25,766 nt of DNA from Victivallales bacterium (GTDB taxonomy: Bacteria; Verrucomicrobiota; Lentisphaeria; Oligosphaerales; Oligosphaeraceae): NCBI GenBank assembly GCA_017431185.1, contig JAFRLP010000194.1, positions 1 to 25,766 of the forward strand, read 5' to 3'. Position 1 is the stretch's first letter. The number at the start of each line of letters is the position of its first letter. The notes beneath the pieces are model-generated. The model made no database searches. It was not told where the DNA came from and saw nothing but the letters and a program-made list of their open reading frames with translations. Of the stretch, positions 1-8,784 are shown in pieces. The translations under genes were made by a program, and so were the position numbers.

Positions 1-2161
1 CCAGAGGCTGGTCCTCCCAGGGCGTAAACAGCCTCATTGCTCCCTCGGAGGGCAGATGTTCCGCTATCACCAGAGTGGGATGGGGCAGGGGGATTCCGTC
101 AAGGCTGGCAAAATATCCGGCGGCGACCCGATAATCTGCGGAGAGAAAGCCAAAGCCGTCCGTGGCAATGGTACCTTGAAGGAGATGGGTGTCAAAAAGA
201 ATCGGATTAGGCGATGGATTGAAGAGGACGCTGTTTCCAGAGTAGTTTGCGCTGACCGTGCCATCCTGTCCATGTCGATAATCCAGTAGTCTTGTGCCGT
301 GAAGACGGGACTGGACTTTTTCCGCAAGCAGGGCGATGGTGCGCATGGTCAGGCGGTTGCGGCGTTCGATTGGCTCGTGGGCATTGAATCCGCATTTCAT
401 TCCTATGCCGTGAGCCAAAGAGTAACTGATGCGGCGGATGGAGTACGGCCCGTCGTCAAAACTGGTGTTGCCAGGAAGGAAGATGACATATTCGTGGTCA
501 AGGTAGAGCGGGACTTCTGGTGCGGCTCGCAGCAGGGTGGCGCGTTGGGGGTTGGAGCGTGGCCCGTCCACGGGATGCAGTCGGCTCCAGCCAGGGTGGT
601 TGCAGAAGCCGACCTGGTAGGGGAGTTGCCAAAAGCCGCCTCCCTCTGTGAGCAGGGGGATTTTTTCGCCATGGCGCCTGAGCAGTCGGTAGAGGCTGCT
701 GTAGAGTTGGTCAGGCGCCGGACTGTCGCGATGGAAGTCATAGCGGTTGTTGTAGGGGTCGAACGCCCCTATCACATTGGTGAAATAGAGGTTGGCGCCC
801 ATCGCGCGCCATATTCCCAGGATGCGGTCCAGTTCCGCCAAAACGGGTTTGGCGGACGGCGAGACGAGGTATCCTGGATGCGCCCATTTGGCGGTGCGCG
901 GTTTGCCGTCCTCGCGGACAATGGCGTTGTCCGCCAGGTCATGCGTCAGCGCGAAGTCCGTGCCCTCTCCCCAGTAGAAGAAACTGTTGCGGGGCATGAA
1001 GAACTGGCCCGCTTCACGGATGCCCCTCACTAGGGCCTCGTACTCCTGTTGTGTGCCTTTGGCGGGGCTGGGCGGAAAGTAGTTGGGGAACACATCCCAG
1101 TTGCTGGAGGAAAGTGCGGTGGGGTGCATCCAGGCTGGAGGATGGACGATGTATGTGCCGGGCGCATTTGGCAGGAAAGCCGCCGTCTCCTGGATGGTGC
1201 CGTAGGTCGGTGCCAGGTAGGCACGCGCGAACTTGTCGAACAGTTCGGGCGTGAGTTTCTCCCGCAGGGTGCGAAGCCCATTCGGGAAGTTGAACCTGAT
1301 GTAGGTGTCCGCCCAGGTGCGCAGGTCTGGAAAGTGTCGCATGACAAGCCGGGCGGCGGTGCGCGACTCGCCTGTTCGGGCGAAGAACCGCATGGCGCTG
1401 CGGAAGCGCAGGCGGGAGCCGTCCCCTTGCAGGTCGCAGGAGTTGGGCAGGTATTCGCGGTCAATGTCCTGCACGGAGTCGAAGGCGGTGAAACCCCTGC
1501 CGTCGGTTTCGCGGATGAGGAAGCCGTTCCATGCGCTGGTGATTCCCCAGGAGAAACTGAACACCTGGGAGTATTCGACTCCCTGCCAGGTCTGGTCAGG
1601 CGCGATGATGGTCTCCCCCCGCCCAAGTTGGAATTGCAGCCCTGGCACGATGCAGAAGTCGCAGATGGGGTCGGCGGCCAGATTGTGAATCTGGCCGGCA
1701 AACGTCACGCTTTCCGGAGTGACGGTGTAGGTCACTTCCACCTCCGCCAGCGGATGCCGATACCGGAGAGTCAGTCTGCCGTTTTCCTGTCGCTGTTCGG
1801 TCAGTTGCGCCTGGCTTGAGGTGACTGTGGCGTGTGACGGTTTCCAGGTGTCGCCCCAATAGACGCTCTCCTGCCCATGCAGGGGGTTGGTGTTGCGTTT
1901 GGCGGTGTCTGTGTCAAACACGCGGAAATGCCATAATTCGCCATCTGAGGTGATATTCCGTGCCGTCCCGGCCAGGGAGATTTCGATTTTCCCGTCCGCA
2001 GGTGATGCTTGCAGGGATGTTCCGCCGGCGCGAATGTTGGCTGGCTGCGCGTTTGCCGCGGCAAGTGCAAGGCACGCCGCCATGGTGGCGAACGGCAAGA
2101 AGACCCTCGATGCGTGACGTGGTTCGGTGAGGCTGCGCCCTGGTGGAAGGTTGCTGGACAT
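1..2161 (-). CDS. Secreted glycoside-hydrolase-like protein, C-terminus outside window
   Basis: An open frame of about 720 codons starts at 2161 and runs off the left edge without a stop. The ATG is preceded by GAGGTG at 7 nt. The N-terminus has a basic stretch followed by a hydrophobic run ending in AAANAQ, which fits a signal peptide, so the protein is probably exported. Residues of about 50-250 look beta-rich, and the middle looks like a TIM-barrel glycosidase. Candidate acidic residues are D468 (GAFDPY), D475 (RYDFH) and E506 (LLTEGGG). I cannot name the family; the layout recalls the DUF6259-type putative glycosidases, but that is a guess. It lies 30 nt downstream of a pseudopilin gene and is probably cotranscribed with it. 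Substrate is unknown. The reading frame is certain, secretion is likely and glycosidase activity is inferred. Confidence 0.8.
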   Translation of the reverse strand, partial: MSSNLPPGRSLTEPRHASRVFLPFATMAACLALAAANAQPANIRAGGTSLQASPADGKIEISLAGTARNITSDGELWHFRVFDTDTAKRNTNPLHGQESVYWGDTWKPSHATVTSSQAQLTEQRQENGRLTLRYRHPLAEVEVTYTVTPESVTFAGQIHNLAADPICDFCIVPGLQFQLGRGETIIAPDQTWQGVEYSQVFSFSWGITSAWNGFLIRETDGRGFTAFDSVQDIDREYLPNSCDLQGDGSRLRFRSAMRFFARTGESRTAARLVMRHFPDLRTWADTYIRFNFPNGLRTLREKLTPELFDKFARAYLAPTYGTIQETAAFLPNAPGTYIVHPPAWMHPTALSSSNWDVFPNYFPPSPAKGTQQEYEALVRGIREAGQFFMPRNSFFYWGEGTDFALTHDLADNAIVREDGKPRTAKWAHPGYLVSPSAKPVLAELDRILGIWRAMGANLYFTNVIGAFDPYNNRYDFHRDSPAPDQLYSSLYRLLRRHGEKIPLLTEGGGFWQLPYQVGFCNHPGWSRLHPVDGPRSNPQRATLLRAAPEVPLYLDHEYVIFLPGNTSFDDGPYSIRRISYSLAHGIGMKCGFNAHEPIERRNRLTMRTIALLAEKVQSRLHGTRLLDYRHGQDGTVSANYSGNSVLFNPSPNPILFDTHLLQGTIATDGFGFLSADYRVAAGYFASLDGIPLPHPTLVIAEHLPSEGAMRLFTPWEDQPL

Positions 2162-2191
2162 GTTTCGGCACCTCGTGTGGATGGAGAGCAT

Positions 2192-2869
2192 TCAGTTGGA
2201 ATTTGCCAGTTCGCCGTTGGAGTTGAACGTGCGCCAGAAGGGAACGTTGTAGGAGAGGGTGAAGCGCTTGCGTGTCTCCACGTGCGTGTCCAGGAACAGG
2301 AAATTCGCCTTCTCGCGGTGACGGAGGAACACGTTGGGGTGGTCGCCCGCCGACATGATGATCATCGTGGGGCACTCCAGCGCCGAATGACCCGTGCGGT
2401 CATTGTCGCAAATGTGGAACGTCCGTGCGGGCGCACGGTAACTGGCCGGCTTGCGGTACACGGCCTTGGGAGCCTCCCAGCCCGCGACATAGCGGTTGAG
2501 GGTGTAGGTGCTGTTGCCGTAGGGGTTGGCGGGACAGCCGCCTTTGTGCGTGGCGTCACCGCCGATGACTTGCACGGTAGTGTATCCGTTTTTGACCATC
2601 ACGCCGTTGTACTCGTACCAGTGCGGGCCGTGCTCGCTGTCATACACGCCTGGAGTGTATTCTGGGGATGCGGACGGCAGCATGCCCTCGTAGTCATCGC
2701 AGTACAGGGAAAAGGCGATTCCCACCTGCTTGAGGTTGTTTACGCAACTCACCAGTCTCGCCTTGGCGCGGGCATTGCTCAAGGCAGGCAGAAGCATCGC
2801 CGCGAGTATGGAGATTATGGCTATGACGACAAGCAATTCGATGAGCGTAAAGGAACATTTCCTGTTCAT
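2192..2869 (-). CDS. Pseudopilin with prepilin-type N-terminal leader
   Basis: This 225-aa protein begins MNRKCS and then [12 protein letters not shown], a type IV pilin or type II secretion leader with the conserved Glu at mature position 5 and a hydrophobic helix. The lollipop-type body has an NNLKQ motif near residue 45. The C-terminal part contains H-x9-D-T ([12 protein letters not shown]), close to the H-x9-DG signature of planctomycete and lentisphaeral pilin-like proteins. The start at 2869 is chosen because AGGAGGT lies just upstream; an in-frame ATG at 2917 would add 16 residues and displace the leader. The residue before the cleavage site is Ser, not the usual Gly. The gene is first of a two-gene unit with the secreted glycosidase-like gene downstream. 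The role is probably cell-surface or secretion-related; binding of a glycan is speculation. Confidence 0.9.
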   Translation of the reverse strand: MNRKCSFTLIELLVVIAIISILAAMLLPALSNARAKARLVSCVNNLKQVGIAFSLYCDDYEGMLPSASPEYTPGVYDSEHGPHWYEYNGVMVKNGYTTVQVIGGDATHKGGCPANPYGNSTYTLNRYVAGWEAPKAVYRKPASYRAPARTFHICDNDRTGHSALECPTMIIMSAGDHPNVFLRHREKANFLFLDTHVETRKRFTLSYNVPFWRTFNSNGELANSN

Positions 2870-2931
2870 GATGACCTCCTGGTTAACGCATTGTGAATCG
2901 AAGGCTGCGATTCGCATTGTCAGCGTTGTTG

Positions 2932-3106
2932 CGCTATATTAAGGGACAATTGCAAAACTCTCATCCCAACCGCCTTCACGGCGCGGCGCGATGGCCTCAT
3001 CGCTCAAAATCGGCGTGGTCGCCACGCCTCGTTTTTGCTCTTCGCCTCCGCCTGCTGCGTCTTGGCGGTTGGGCGATGGTTTTGCAATTACCTCTTAATT
3101 TATGCG
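2932..3106. repeat. Long inverted-repeat element between divergent genes
   Basis: Arms of 43 nt at 2932-2974 and 3064-3106 are inverted copies of each other. Read outward, both start GGCGGTTGGG, then have 5-6 unmatched bases, then GTTTTGCAATT, then a looser CTTAAT-TA-GCG end, giving about 33 matching positions. The 89-nt core is GC-rich and holds two hairpins. The element fills most of the gap between the pseudopilin (minus) and the AraC-type gene (plus). It could be a MITE-like insertion with terminal inverted repeats, a symmetric divergent control region, or an intergenic repeat family. No clear target-site duplication was seen. The symmetry is plain in the sequence; the function is unknown. 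Confidence 0.8.
3012..3028. terminator. Central hairpin with T-tracts on both sides
   Basis: GGCGTGG and CCACGCC form a perfect 7-bp GC-rich stem around a TCG loop. On the plus strand it is followed by TCGTTTTT; on the minus strand the same stem is followed by GATTTT. This is the form of a bidirectional intrinsic terminator or insulator, although no gene reads into it from either side, so its use as a terminator is uncertain. A second hairpin, GCGATG/CATCGC, lies at 2988-3003. Both sit in the core of the long inverted repeat. Confidence 0.45.
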
Positions 3107-3162
3107 TGAAAAATGGGATTTCAATTTCTGTAAGTTTCAATCTTTTTCTTATTCGTTTCACC

Positions 3163-4065
3163 ATGGAACACCTCTGGAATGCAGTTGAACCATTCTCCAC
3201 CACCGAGTACGACTATGCGTTCCCTGAAAAGGGTTTTCCCCTGTCGGTGATGAGGTTCTCCAGTTTTGTCCCCATCAATCTGCATCGTCACGATTTCCAT
3301 GAACTCGTGCTGGTGACTGGCGGGAGGGCGCGGCATGACCTGGGCGACTTCAGTTATTTCCTTCAGGCACGGGATGTGTTCCTGATTGCCCCTGACCAGT
3401 TCCATGGCTATTCAGACTGCGAGAATTTCTCCTACTACAATGCGCTGGTCGATTTCCGCGCGCTGAAATTGCCGCTTTTTGATTTGAAAAGCCAGCCCGG
3501 CTGGCAAAGGCTGAAGAGGGTGACCCGCAGCCCACGCAAAGGGGAGGAGCATGTGAACTGCTCCCTCGCCCCCACCATATACAACCAATGCTGCGAGTGT
3601 CTGGAGCGCATTCTTTCGCTTCAGGCTGCCAGACCCGCAGGGTATCATTTTGCCATTCTGGCCTATTTCGTCAATCTCCTGATGCTTGTCTGCGATGCTT
3701 CGGGAATGCAGGAGGACTCCCCGCTGGCGGATGCGGGGGTGGCCAGCCCGCAGCTCTCCGATTTCATCCGTTGCTTCGCGGGCAACCCGGGGATGCCGTT
3801 GAGCATTGAGTCGCTGGCCAGCCAAAGCGGAGTGTCGCGCTCCACGGTGTTCCGCGAGTTTCAGAGGCATTGCGGGATGACCCCCGCCAAATATCAGATG
3901 CGCTGCCGTCTGCGCAACGCGGCAAGTCTCCTCCTCCATAGTTCCGCCAACACGGAAACCATCGCCAAGCAGTGCGGCTTCAAGACAGCCGCCCATTTCG
4001 CAACCGTCTTCCGCAGGGAATACGGCATGTCACCCACCCAATTCCGAGTCAAGAGCAAAGCATGA
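3163..4065 (+). CDS. AraC-family transcriptional regulator
   Basis: A 300-aa protein with the usual AraC layout. The N-terminal part, about residues 15-120, is a cupin-like sensing domain with HRHDFHELVLVTGG and a later APDQFHGY motif. The C-terminal part, about residues 205-300, holds two helix-turn-helix motifs (LASQSGVSRSTVFREF and IAKQCGFKTAAHFATVFRREYG) and ends in the typical MSPTQFR. The frame is open back to an ATG at 2893, but those 90 codons cross the inverted-repeat element and read as low-complexity Arg/Leu-rich peptide, so the start is placed at 3163. No Shine-Dalgarno sequence is visible before it; the leader is T-rich. The stop overlaps the start of the beta-mannosidase gene by 4 nt (ATGA), so it probably controls that gene and perhaps the divergent pseudopilin unit, responding to a sugar. 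Confidence 0.92.
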   Translation: MEHLWNAVEPFSTTEYDYAFPEKGFPLSVMRFSSFVPINLHRHDFHELVLVTGGRARHDLGDFSYFLQARDVFLIAPDQFHGYSDCENFSYYNALVDFRALKLPLFDLKSQPGWQRLKRVTRSPRKGEEHVNCSLAPTIYNQCCECLERILSLQAARPAGYHFAILAYFVNLLMLVCDASGMQEDSPLADAGVASPQLSDFIRCFAGNPGMPLSIESLASQSGVSRSTVFREFQRHCGMTPAKYQMRCRLRNAASLLLHSSANTETIAKQCGFKTAAHFATVFRREYGMSPTQFRVKSKA

Positions 4066-6620
4066 AGATTTCACTGGATGGTCATTGGAAAGTCATAGGG
4101 TATTCCCCAGAGGGAAAGACGCTGGAGTTGGACGGCCTTGTCCCTGGCTGTGTGCATACGGATTTGCTGAACGCGGGGCTGCTGCCTGACCTGTTCTGGC
4201 GCGACAACGCGGAACGGACACGCTGGGTGGAGACGTGGAACTGGGCCTACGAAAGGGAGTTCACCGCCCCCGCCGTCTCGCCGGGCGCCACTCTGGAATT
4301 CGAGGGACTGGACACCTACTGCACGGTCTGCCTGAACGGCCAGGTCGTCGGCAAGGCGGACAATATGTTCCTGCCGCACTCCTTTCCCGCACGGGGATTG
4401 AAGGAGGGCGCGAACACGATTCGTCTGGTTTTCCACTCCCCCATCACCGCGACCAACGGATTGCCGTCGAGACCCGCCGCCTTCACTGCGGAACGGCTCT
4501 ACACCCGTCGGTTGCAGTGCACCTATTCGTGGGACTGGGTCGACCGTTTTGTGACAATGGGGTGCTTTCGCCATGTCTGTCTGCATCTTCCCGAAAGACG
4601 GGAAATCGCCGACCTGAATGTGGAGACTCGCGCCGTCGATGGCTTCGGGGCGCTGCTGCACTGTCGTGTCGCCTTCATTGGTACGGCAACCGATGTGTTC
4701 TGCCACCTGACTCTCATTGCCCCCGATGGCACGCAGGTGCTCTCCAAACGACGCCGTGTCGTGGAGGAATCCATGACTGAATGGCTGGACGTGGAGAACC
4801 CTTCTCTGTGGTGGCCCAATGGATACGGGGAGCAACCGCTGTACCGTCTGACTGCCCAACTTGAAACGGAGTCGGGCGACACTCTGGAGAGCAAATCCCT
4901 GGCGGTGGGTATCCGTACCATTCGCATTGTACAGCATAGGGACAAGCCTGGCAGCGCATCGTTTGAACGTTGCCAGCAGCTCAAGCAGAAGCCACACGTC
5001 TCTGGCGAACGGGCGTTCTGGGATCGCAACCGTGAGGACGAGTTCTCCTCCTTCACCCTGTTGGTCAATGGTGTGCCGATTTTCTGCAAGGGTGCGAACT
5101 GGGTCCCCTGCGAACCCTTCCCGTCCCAGGAGACACCAACGAAAATCAGGTGTCTGCTGGAGATGACCAGGCAGGCCAATGCCAATATGATTCGGATATG
5201 GGGAGGCGGGTTGTTCGAACAGGATTTCTTCTACGACGAGTGCGACCGTCTGGGCTTGCTGGTCACCCAGGATTTCCTGATGGCCTGCGGCAGCTATCCC
5301 GAGGATGACGAGGATTTTCTGCGGCAGTTGAGTTTGGAGGCCGAGCATGCCTGTCGCCGTCTTCGCAACCACGCCTGTCTTGCCTGGTGGTCCGGGGACA
5401 ATGAAAACGGCATGGGGGCGGACGAGGATATGGTTGTCTATGGCGGACGGCGGGCCGCCATGCGCACCATCGCCCCAATCATTGAACGGCTGGACCCCAA
5501 CCGTCCATTCCTGCCATCCAGCCCGTACAAGGGGCGCCCTTTCGGCTCCATCACCTGCGGCACCACCCATAATACGAATTACATTGGCGAATGGTTCTCC
5601 TACATTCGGCACCATGACATGACGGACTACCGCTCCTATTTCGAGAACTACCTTTCGCGCTTTTGCGCGGAAGGGCCGATTATGGGGTTTGACCGTCCTT
5701 CCTCCTTGCATCGTTTCATGACCGAAGAGGATATTTATGGGGAAGATGACTCCATGCTGCGTTTCCACACCAAGAACAACCCGTCGGAGGTTTTCCGCGA
5801 GTTCCAGATTTACGACTACCTCTGCGCCATCGCCGACAAACTGCTTGGTACAGGCGCGTGTGCGCAGGACAGGATTCTGAAGCGCCAGTATGTCCAGTAC
5901 GAGTGGATTCGCATCACCATGGAGCAGTACCGCCGCGAAAAGTGGTTCTCTTCGGGTATGATCTACTGGATGCTGGATGACATCTGGCCCGCCAACGGCT
6001 GGGCGATTGTGGATTACTACGCCCGCCCCAAGGCGGCGTGGTACGCCTTGCGCCGCGCCTGCGCCAGGGTTGTCGCCTCCATTGGAAAAGGGGAGGGTGA
6101 CGTGGTGCGTCTTTTCGTTTGCGTGGATGGGCGTGCGCCCGCCGCAGGCAAGGCGCGCCTATTCCTTCAGCCGTTCGATTCACCGACCCCGCTTTGGTCG
6201 CGCGAGGCGGATTACCATGTGGAGGCCAATTCCAGCCAGGTCGTTCTGGAGGTTGCTCCACCCCCTGTTGGTGCGGAGGCCATTCTCGTTGCTGAAATCG
6301 CAGGGGAGGATTACCATGACCGTGCCTGGCTGTTTGAGTCCCGTCCTCAGGACTGCCGTTTTCCTGGCGTGGCGCCGAAGGTCGTCGCGGCTGATGAGGC
6401 CTCAATAACTTTGCAGGCCACCCAGTATGTCCACGCCGTCGAACTGGATGGTGACTGCTTTTTCGAGGACAATTTCTTCTCCATGCTGCCTGGGGAAACG
6501 CGCGTCATCCACTATCGGCGGGAAGGCGAGGGGGCCATCTCGCTGCGTGCGTTGAACTCCGCCCTGCCATCGACAATCATTCCGTCGCAGAAGAACCCTT
6601 CAGGAGGCGGAATTCTCTGA
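4062..6620 (+). CDS. Beta-mannosidase, glycoside hydrolase family 2
   Basis: An 852-aa protein matching the length and layout of GH2 beta-mannosidases, which remove terminal beta-mannose from oligosaccharides. The N-terminal jelly-roll domain contains VPGCVHTDLL and the WVETWNWAYEREF region typical of the family. An immunoglobulin-like domain follows, then the TIM barrel with CKGANWVPCEPF and IRIWGGGLFEQDFFYDECDRLG. The probable acid/base is E448 in WSGDNENG and the probable nucleophile E537 in CAEGPIMG; their 89-residue spacing fits known family members, though the usual SEFG nucleophile motif has diverged. No signal peptide is present, so it should act in the cytoplasm on imported mannosides. 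The start is the ATG overlapping the AraC stop; the ribosome site is weak, which suggests translational coupling. Confidence 0.95.
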   Translation: MKISLDGHWKVIGYSPEGKTLELDGLVPGCVHTDLLNAGLLPDLFWRDNAERTRWVETWNWAYEREFTAPAVSPGATLEFEGLDTYCTVCLNGQVVGKADNMFLPHSFPARGLKEGANTIRLVFHSPITATNGLPSRPAAFTAERLYTRRLQCTYSWDWVDRFVTMGCFRHVCLHLPERREIADLNVETRAVDGFGALLHCRVAFIGTATDVFCHLTLIAPDGTQVLSKRRRVVEESMTEWLDVENPSLWWPNGYGEQPLYRLTAQLETESGDTLESKSLAVGIRTIRIVQHRDKPGSASFERCQQLKQKPHVSGERAFWDRNREDEFSSFTLLVNGVPIFCKGANWVPCEPFPSQETPTKIRCLLEMTRQANANMIRIWGGGLFEQDFFYDECDRLGLLVTQDFLMACGSYPEDDEDFLRQLSLEAEHACRRLRNHACLAWWSGDNENGMGADEDMVVYGGRRAAMRTIAPIIERLDPNRPFLPSSPYKGRPFGSITCGTTHNTNYIGEWFSYIRHHDMTDYRSYFENYLSRFCAEGPIMGFDRPSSLHRFMTEEDIYGEDDSMLRFHTKNNPSEVFREFQIYDYLCAIADKLLGTGACAQDRILKRQYVQYEWIRITMEQYRREKWFSSGMIYWMLDDIWPANGWAIVDYYARPKAAWYALRRACARVVASIGKGEGDVVRLFVCVDGRAPAAGKARLFLQPFDSPTPLWSREADYHVEANSSQVVLEVAPPPVGAEAILVAEIAGEDYHDRAWLFESRPQDCRFPGVAPKVVAADEASITLQATQYVHAVELDGDCFFEDNFFSMLPGETRVIHYRREGEGAISLRALNSALPSTIIPSQKNPSGGGIL

Positions 6621-6621
6621 T

Positions 6622-6654
6622 TCACTGGTAGTCAAAGCGACTTGGCGCCAGTGA
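6622..6654. terminator. Weak candidate terminator between convergent genes
   Basis: TCACTGG and CCAGTGA form a 7-bp inverted repeat with a 19-nt loop just after the beta-mannosidase stop and before the convergent FAD oxidoreductase stop. There is no clear T-run, so this is only a possible bidirectional terminator. Confidence 0.25.
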
Positions 6655-6697
6655 GTTCTTGCCCGAAATGGCAGTGAAATGCGCCAGGCGGCGTGTT

Positions 6698-7999
6698 TCA
6701 ATGGAAGAAGGCTCCGAGCCTGCGAAGCTGTGTGCGCAGTTCGTCGCGGTTGATGTCGTTCGGGGAGATGTGGCGTTCAATGGCGAGTGCGGCGGCTAGC
6801 CCTGCCGCCTGCCCTGTGATGTAGCATGCGGGTATGACTCGGATGGAGGCATAGACGGGGCGCTCGGCGCTGACGCAGCGTCCGCACAGAAGCAGGTTTT
6901 GCTGTTTCTGGGGGAGCAGGATGCGGTACGGGATGCCGTAGCTTTCTCCTTTGGCGAAGCGAGTGCTTCCAAATTGCGCCTTGTGTGCCTCTACCCCCGC
7001 CTTGCCCTTGGGTGGGTGGATGTCAATGGGGAAGTTGTTCCGTTCGATTTCATCCTGGAAGGAGGCACGGTTCAGGTAGTCCTGAAGGGTGAGGGTGTAT
7101 TGTCCGCGAATGCGCCGGGATTCACGGATGCCGAGGACGGAGGCAGTGGCGATGATGCGGGCCTTGGCGAAGCCGTCGATGTGGTTGCGGTAGAACGCCT
7201 GGTATTCCTGAAGGAGTCTTCGATTTTCGCGGATGGCGTTGGAGAGGGACTGTTCGTCAGTGGGGTTGACCTGGTAAACGTGTCCGAGGTTGGCGGCTGC
7301 CGTGAACTCCGTGACGGGGAAGATGCCAGTGTGGTGGTAGTCCTCCTGGGAGAGTTCGCCGTTGCGGAAGGCGTCCTCGAGGAGCTGGAGCATTTTGGGG
7401 TCGCGGTGGTTGTGTGCGTCGCCTTTAAGGTAGGCGTCGAAGTCGTATCCTGTCCAGAGGGAGAGGAGAGAGGCGGGCATCAGCTCGCCGCTTTCGGGAG
7501 TTCCGAGGTCGAATGGAGAGCCAGCGAGGAAGGCGAGCGTCCCGTCCCCTGTTCCGTCCACAAACTGCTCCGCCGTGACGGCGAACAGTCCCGACGGCCC
7601 TGCGAACACCCCCTGCGCAATTCGCCCGTTCTCCTTGCGGATTGCCGCCAGGCGGCTGTAGTACAGCACCTCCGCTCCCGAGTCCGAAAGCAGACGCTCG
7701 TAGAGCAGCTTCAGCGTCTCATGGTCGATTTCGGAGCGCCCCGATGAGTCGAGTCCGTAGATGATTTCACGTCCAAATCCATCGCAGAGGAAATGGATGC
7801 CGTCCGTCAGCGACATAAACATCGGGACGAGGGCGGCGGTGGACATTCCGCCAGGCATGGCGGAGCTTTCCATCAGAAGTACGCGGTGTCCCCGTCTCGC
7901 AGCCGTGACCGCCGCCGCGATGCCGCCAGGACCCGCGCCGACGATGCAGATGTCTGCCGCGTACTTGACGGGAATGTCCAATTGAAGCCGAATGTCCAT
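6698..7999 (-). CDS. FAD-dependent oxidoreductase
   Basis: A 433-aa protein with an N-terminal dinucleotide-binding motif: ADICIVGAGPGGIAAA with glycines at residues 21-26 and the ribose-binding Glu at E44, followed by MPGGMST. The C-terminus carries a second FAD-contact region (LLLCGRCVSAERP, then GQAAGLAAALA). This layout matches the FAD_oxidored group, common in polysaccharide-degradation loci of Planctomycetes and Lentisphaerota, where substrates are mostly unknown. No signal peptide is visible. It is the last gene of the five-gene operon, 38 nt downstream of the pseudopilin stop, with a weak ribosome site. A role in oxidising a sugar or sugar-derived product is inferred from neighbours only. 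Confidence 0.9.
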   Translation of the reverse strand: MDIRLQLDIPVKYAADICIVGAGPGGIAAAVTAARRGHRVLLMESSAMPGGMSTAALVPMFMSLTDGIHFLCDGFGREIIYGLDSSGRSEIDHETLKLLYERLLSDSGAEVLYYSRLAAIRKENGRIAQGVFAGPSGLFAVTAEQFVDGTGDGTLAFLAGSPFDLGTPESGELMPASLLSLWTGYDFDAYLKGDAHNHRDPKMLQLLEDAFRNGELSQEDYHHTGIFPVTEFTAAANLGHVYQVNPTDEQSLSNAIRENRRLLQEYQAFYRNHIDGFAKARIIATASVLGIRESRRIRGQYTLTLQDYLNRASFQDEIERNNFPIDIHPPKGKAGVEAHKAQFGSTRFAKGESYGIPYRILLPQKQQNLLLCGRCVSAERPVYASIRVIPACYITGQAAGLAAALAIERHISPNDINRDELRTQLRRLGAFFH

Positions 8000-8038
8000 G
8001 ATACGCTCAGTTGGAACTGTGATGATTTCGCGGGCTGT

Positions 8039-8773
8039 CTAGAAAGTCCAGCCGATTCCGTAGTTCTGGCCGTTGTTGCTGCGGCGGTCTTCCGAGCCGA
8101 CGATGGTGTAATTTCCTGAAGGCATGGTGCTGCTGTCGTTGGGCCATTCGATGCGCTTGTAGCCGTAGACCTTGACGGCGCGTACGGAAAAGTCTCCCAT
8201 GAGGGCGTTGAAACCCTGCTTGTAGTGCTCGGTGATGTTTATGCAACTGGTGTTGCTGGAGACCTTGTTCAGCGCGTCGGCGAGTCCAGAGAACCAGGAG
8301 ACCCCTGTGCCCCAGTTTTGGCCTTTGCAGCCATCATAGGCGAGGGCGACCTGGCTGAACCAAGGCCGCCCGATGATTTCACGCTGATTGTATTTGGTGC
8401 GTTTATAGGAGAGGATGCTGTTTCCCACATAGTCGCCATGATGGCTCAACTTTACGTTATTGGAGGCGCAGACAAAGACTTTGCCGTATTCAATGTACGG
8501 TTTGTAGAGGCCGAGCGCGTCGGCATAAGGTTGGGTCAAATACCATTCCTTTGTGGTGGCGTCCTGGTTGTAGACTGGCATTTCATGGCGGAACATCTGC
8601 CAGTCGGACTCGTAGAGGTTCATGGCAATGGATATCTGCTTCAGGTTGCTGATGCAGTTGATGTCACGCGCCTTCTGGCGGGCCTTGGCCAGAGCGGGAA
8701 GCAGCATTGCGGCGAGGATGGCGATGATGGCGATTACGACCAGCAATTCGATGAGCGTGAACGATTTCCGCAT
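8039..8773 (-). CDS. Pseudopilin with prepilin-type N-terminal leader
   Basis: A 244-aa protein starting MRKS followed by [16 protein letters not shown], with mature-position Glu5 and a long hydrophobic helix, then [17 protein letters not shown]. Cys and Asn-Leu-Lys at this place are shared with the other two pseudopilins in the window. The body is Trp/Tyr-rich. The C-terminal motif is H-x9-G-D ([12 protein letters not shown]), a variant of H-x9-DG. The start has AAGGAAAGG just upstream. It sits 11 nt downstream of the second DUF4091 gene and 39 nt upstream of the FAD oxidoreductase, inside one operon. As with its paralogues, the residue before the cleavage site is Ser. Likely placed in the envelope through the prepilin pathway; its specific job is unknown. 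Confidence 0.9.
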   Translation of the reverse strand: MRKSFTLIELLVVIAIIAILAAMLLPALAKARQKARDINCISNLKQISIAMNLYESDWQMFRHEMPVYNQDATTKEWYLTQPYADALGLYKPYIEYGKVFVCASNNVKLSHHGDYVGNSILSYKRTKYNQREIIGRPWFSQVALAYDGCKGQNWGTGVSWFSGLADALNKVSSNTSCINITEHYKQGFNALMGDFSVRAVKVYGYKRIEWPNDSSTMPSGNYTIVGSEDRRSNNGQNYGIGWTF

Positions 8774-8784
8774 TTTACCTTTCC

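Noticed and set aside
299..1819. Two plus-strand open frames of 244 and 256 codons, and a minus-strand one at 1030-1701
   Set aside because: All are shadows of the edge-truncated secreted glycosidase-like frame, which has a signal peptide and a good ribosome site.
2971..3070. Riboswitch or small RNA in the 2932-3106 element
   Set aside because: The hairpins do not match any riboswitch class I can recognise, and no promoter clearly transcribes the core.
2893..3162. 90-codon N-terminal extension of the AraC-type protein
   Set aside because: The stretch crosses the inverted-repeat element and encodes low-complexity Arg/Leu-rich sequence not expected in AraC proteins.
4071..5768. 565-codon open frame on the minus strand
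   Set aside because: It lies fully opposite the GH2 beta-mannosidase, whose catalytic motifs are clear, and its own translation shows no domain. It is a codon-bias shadow.
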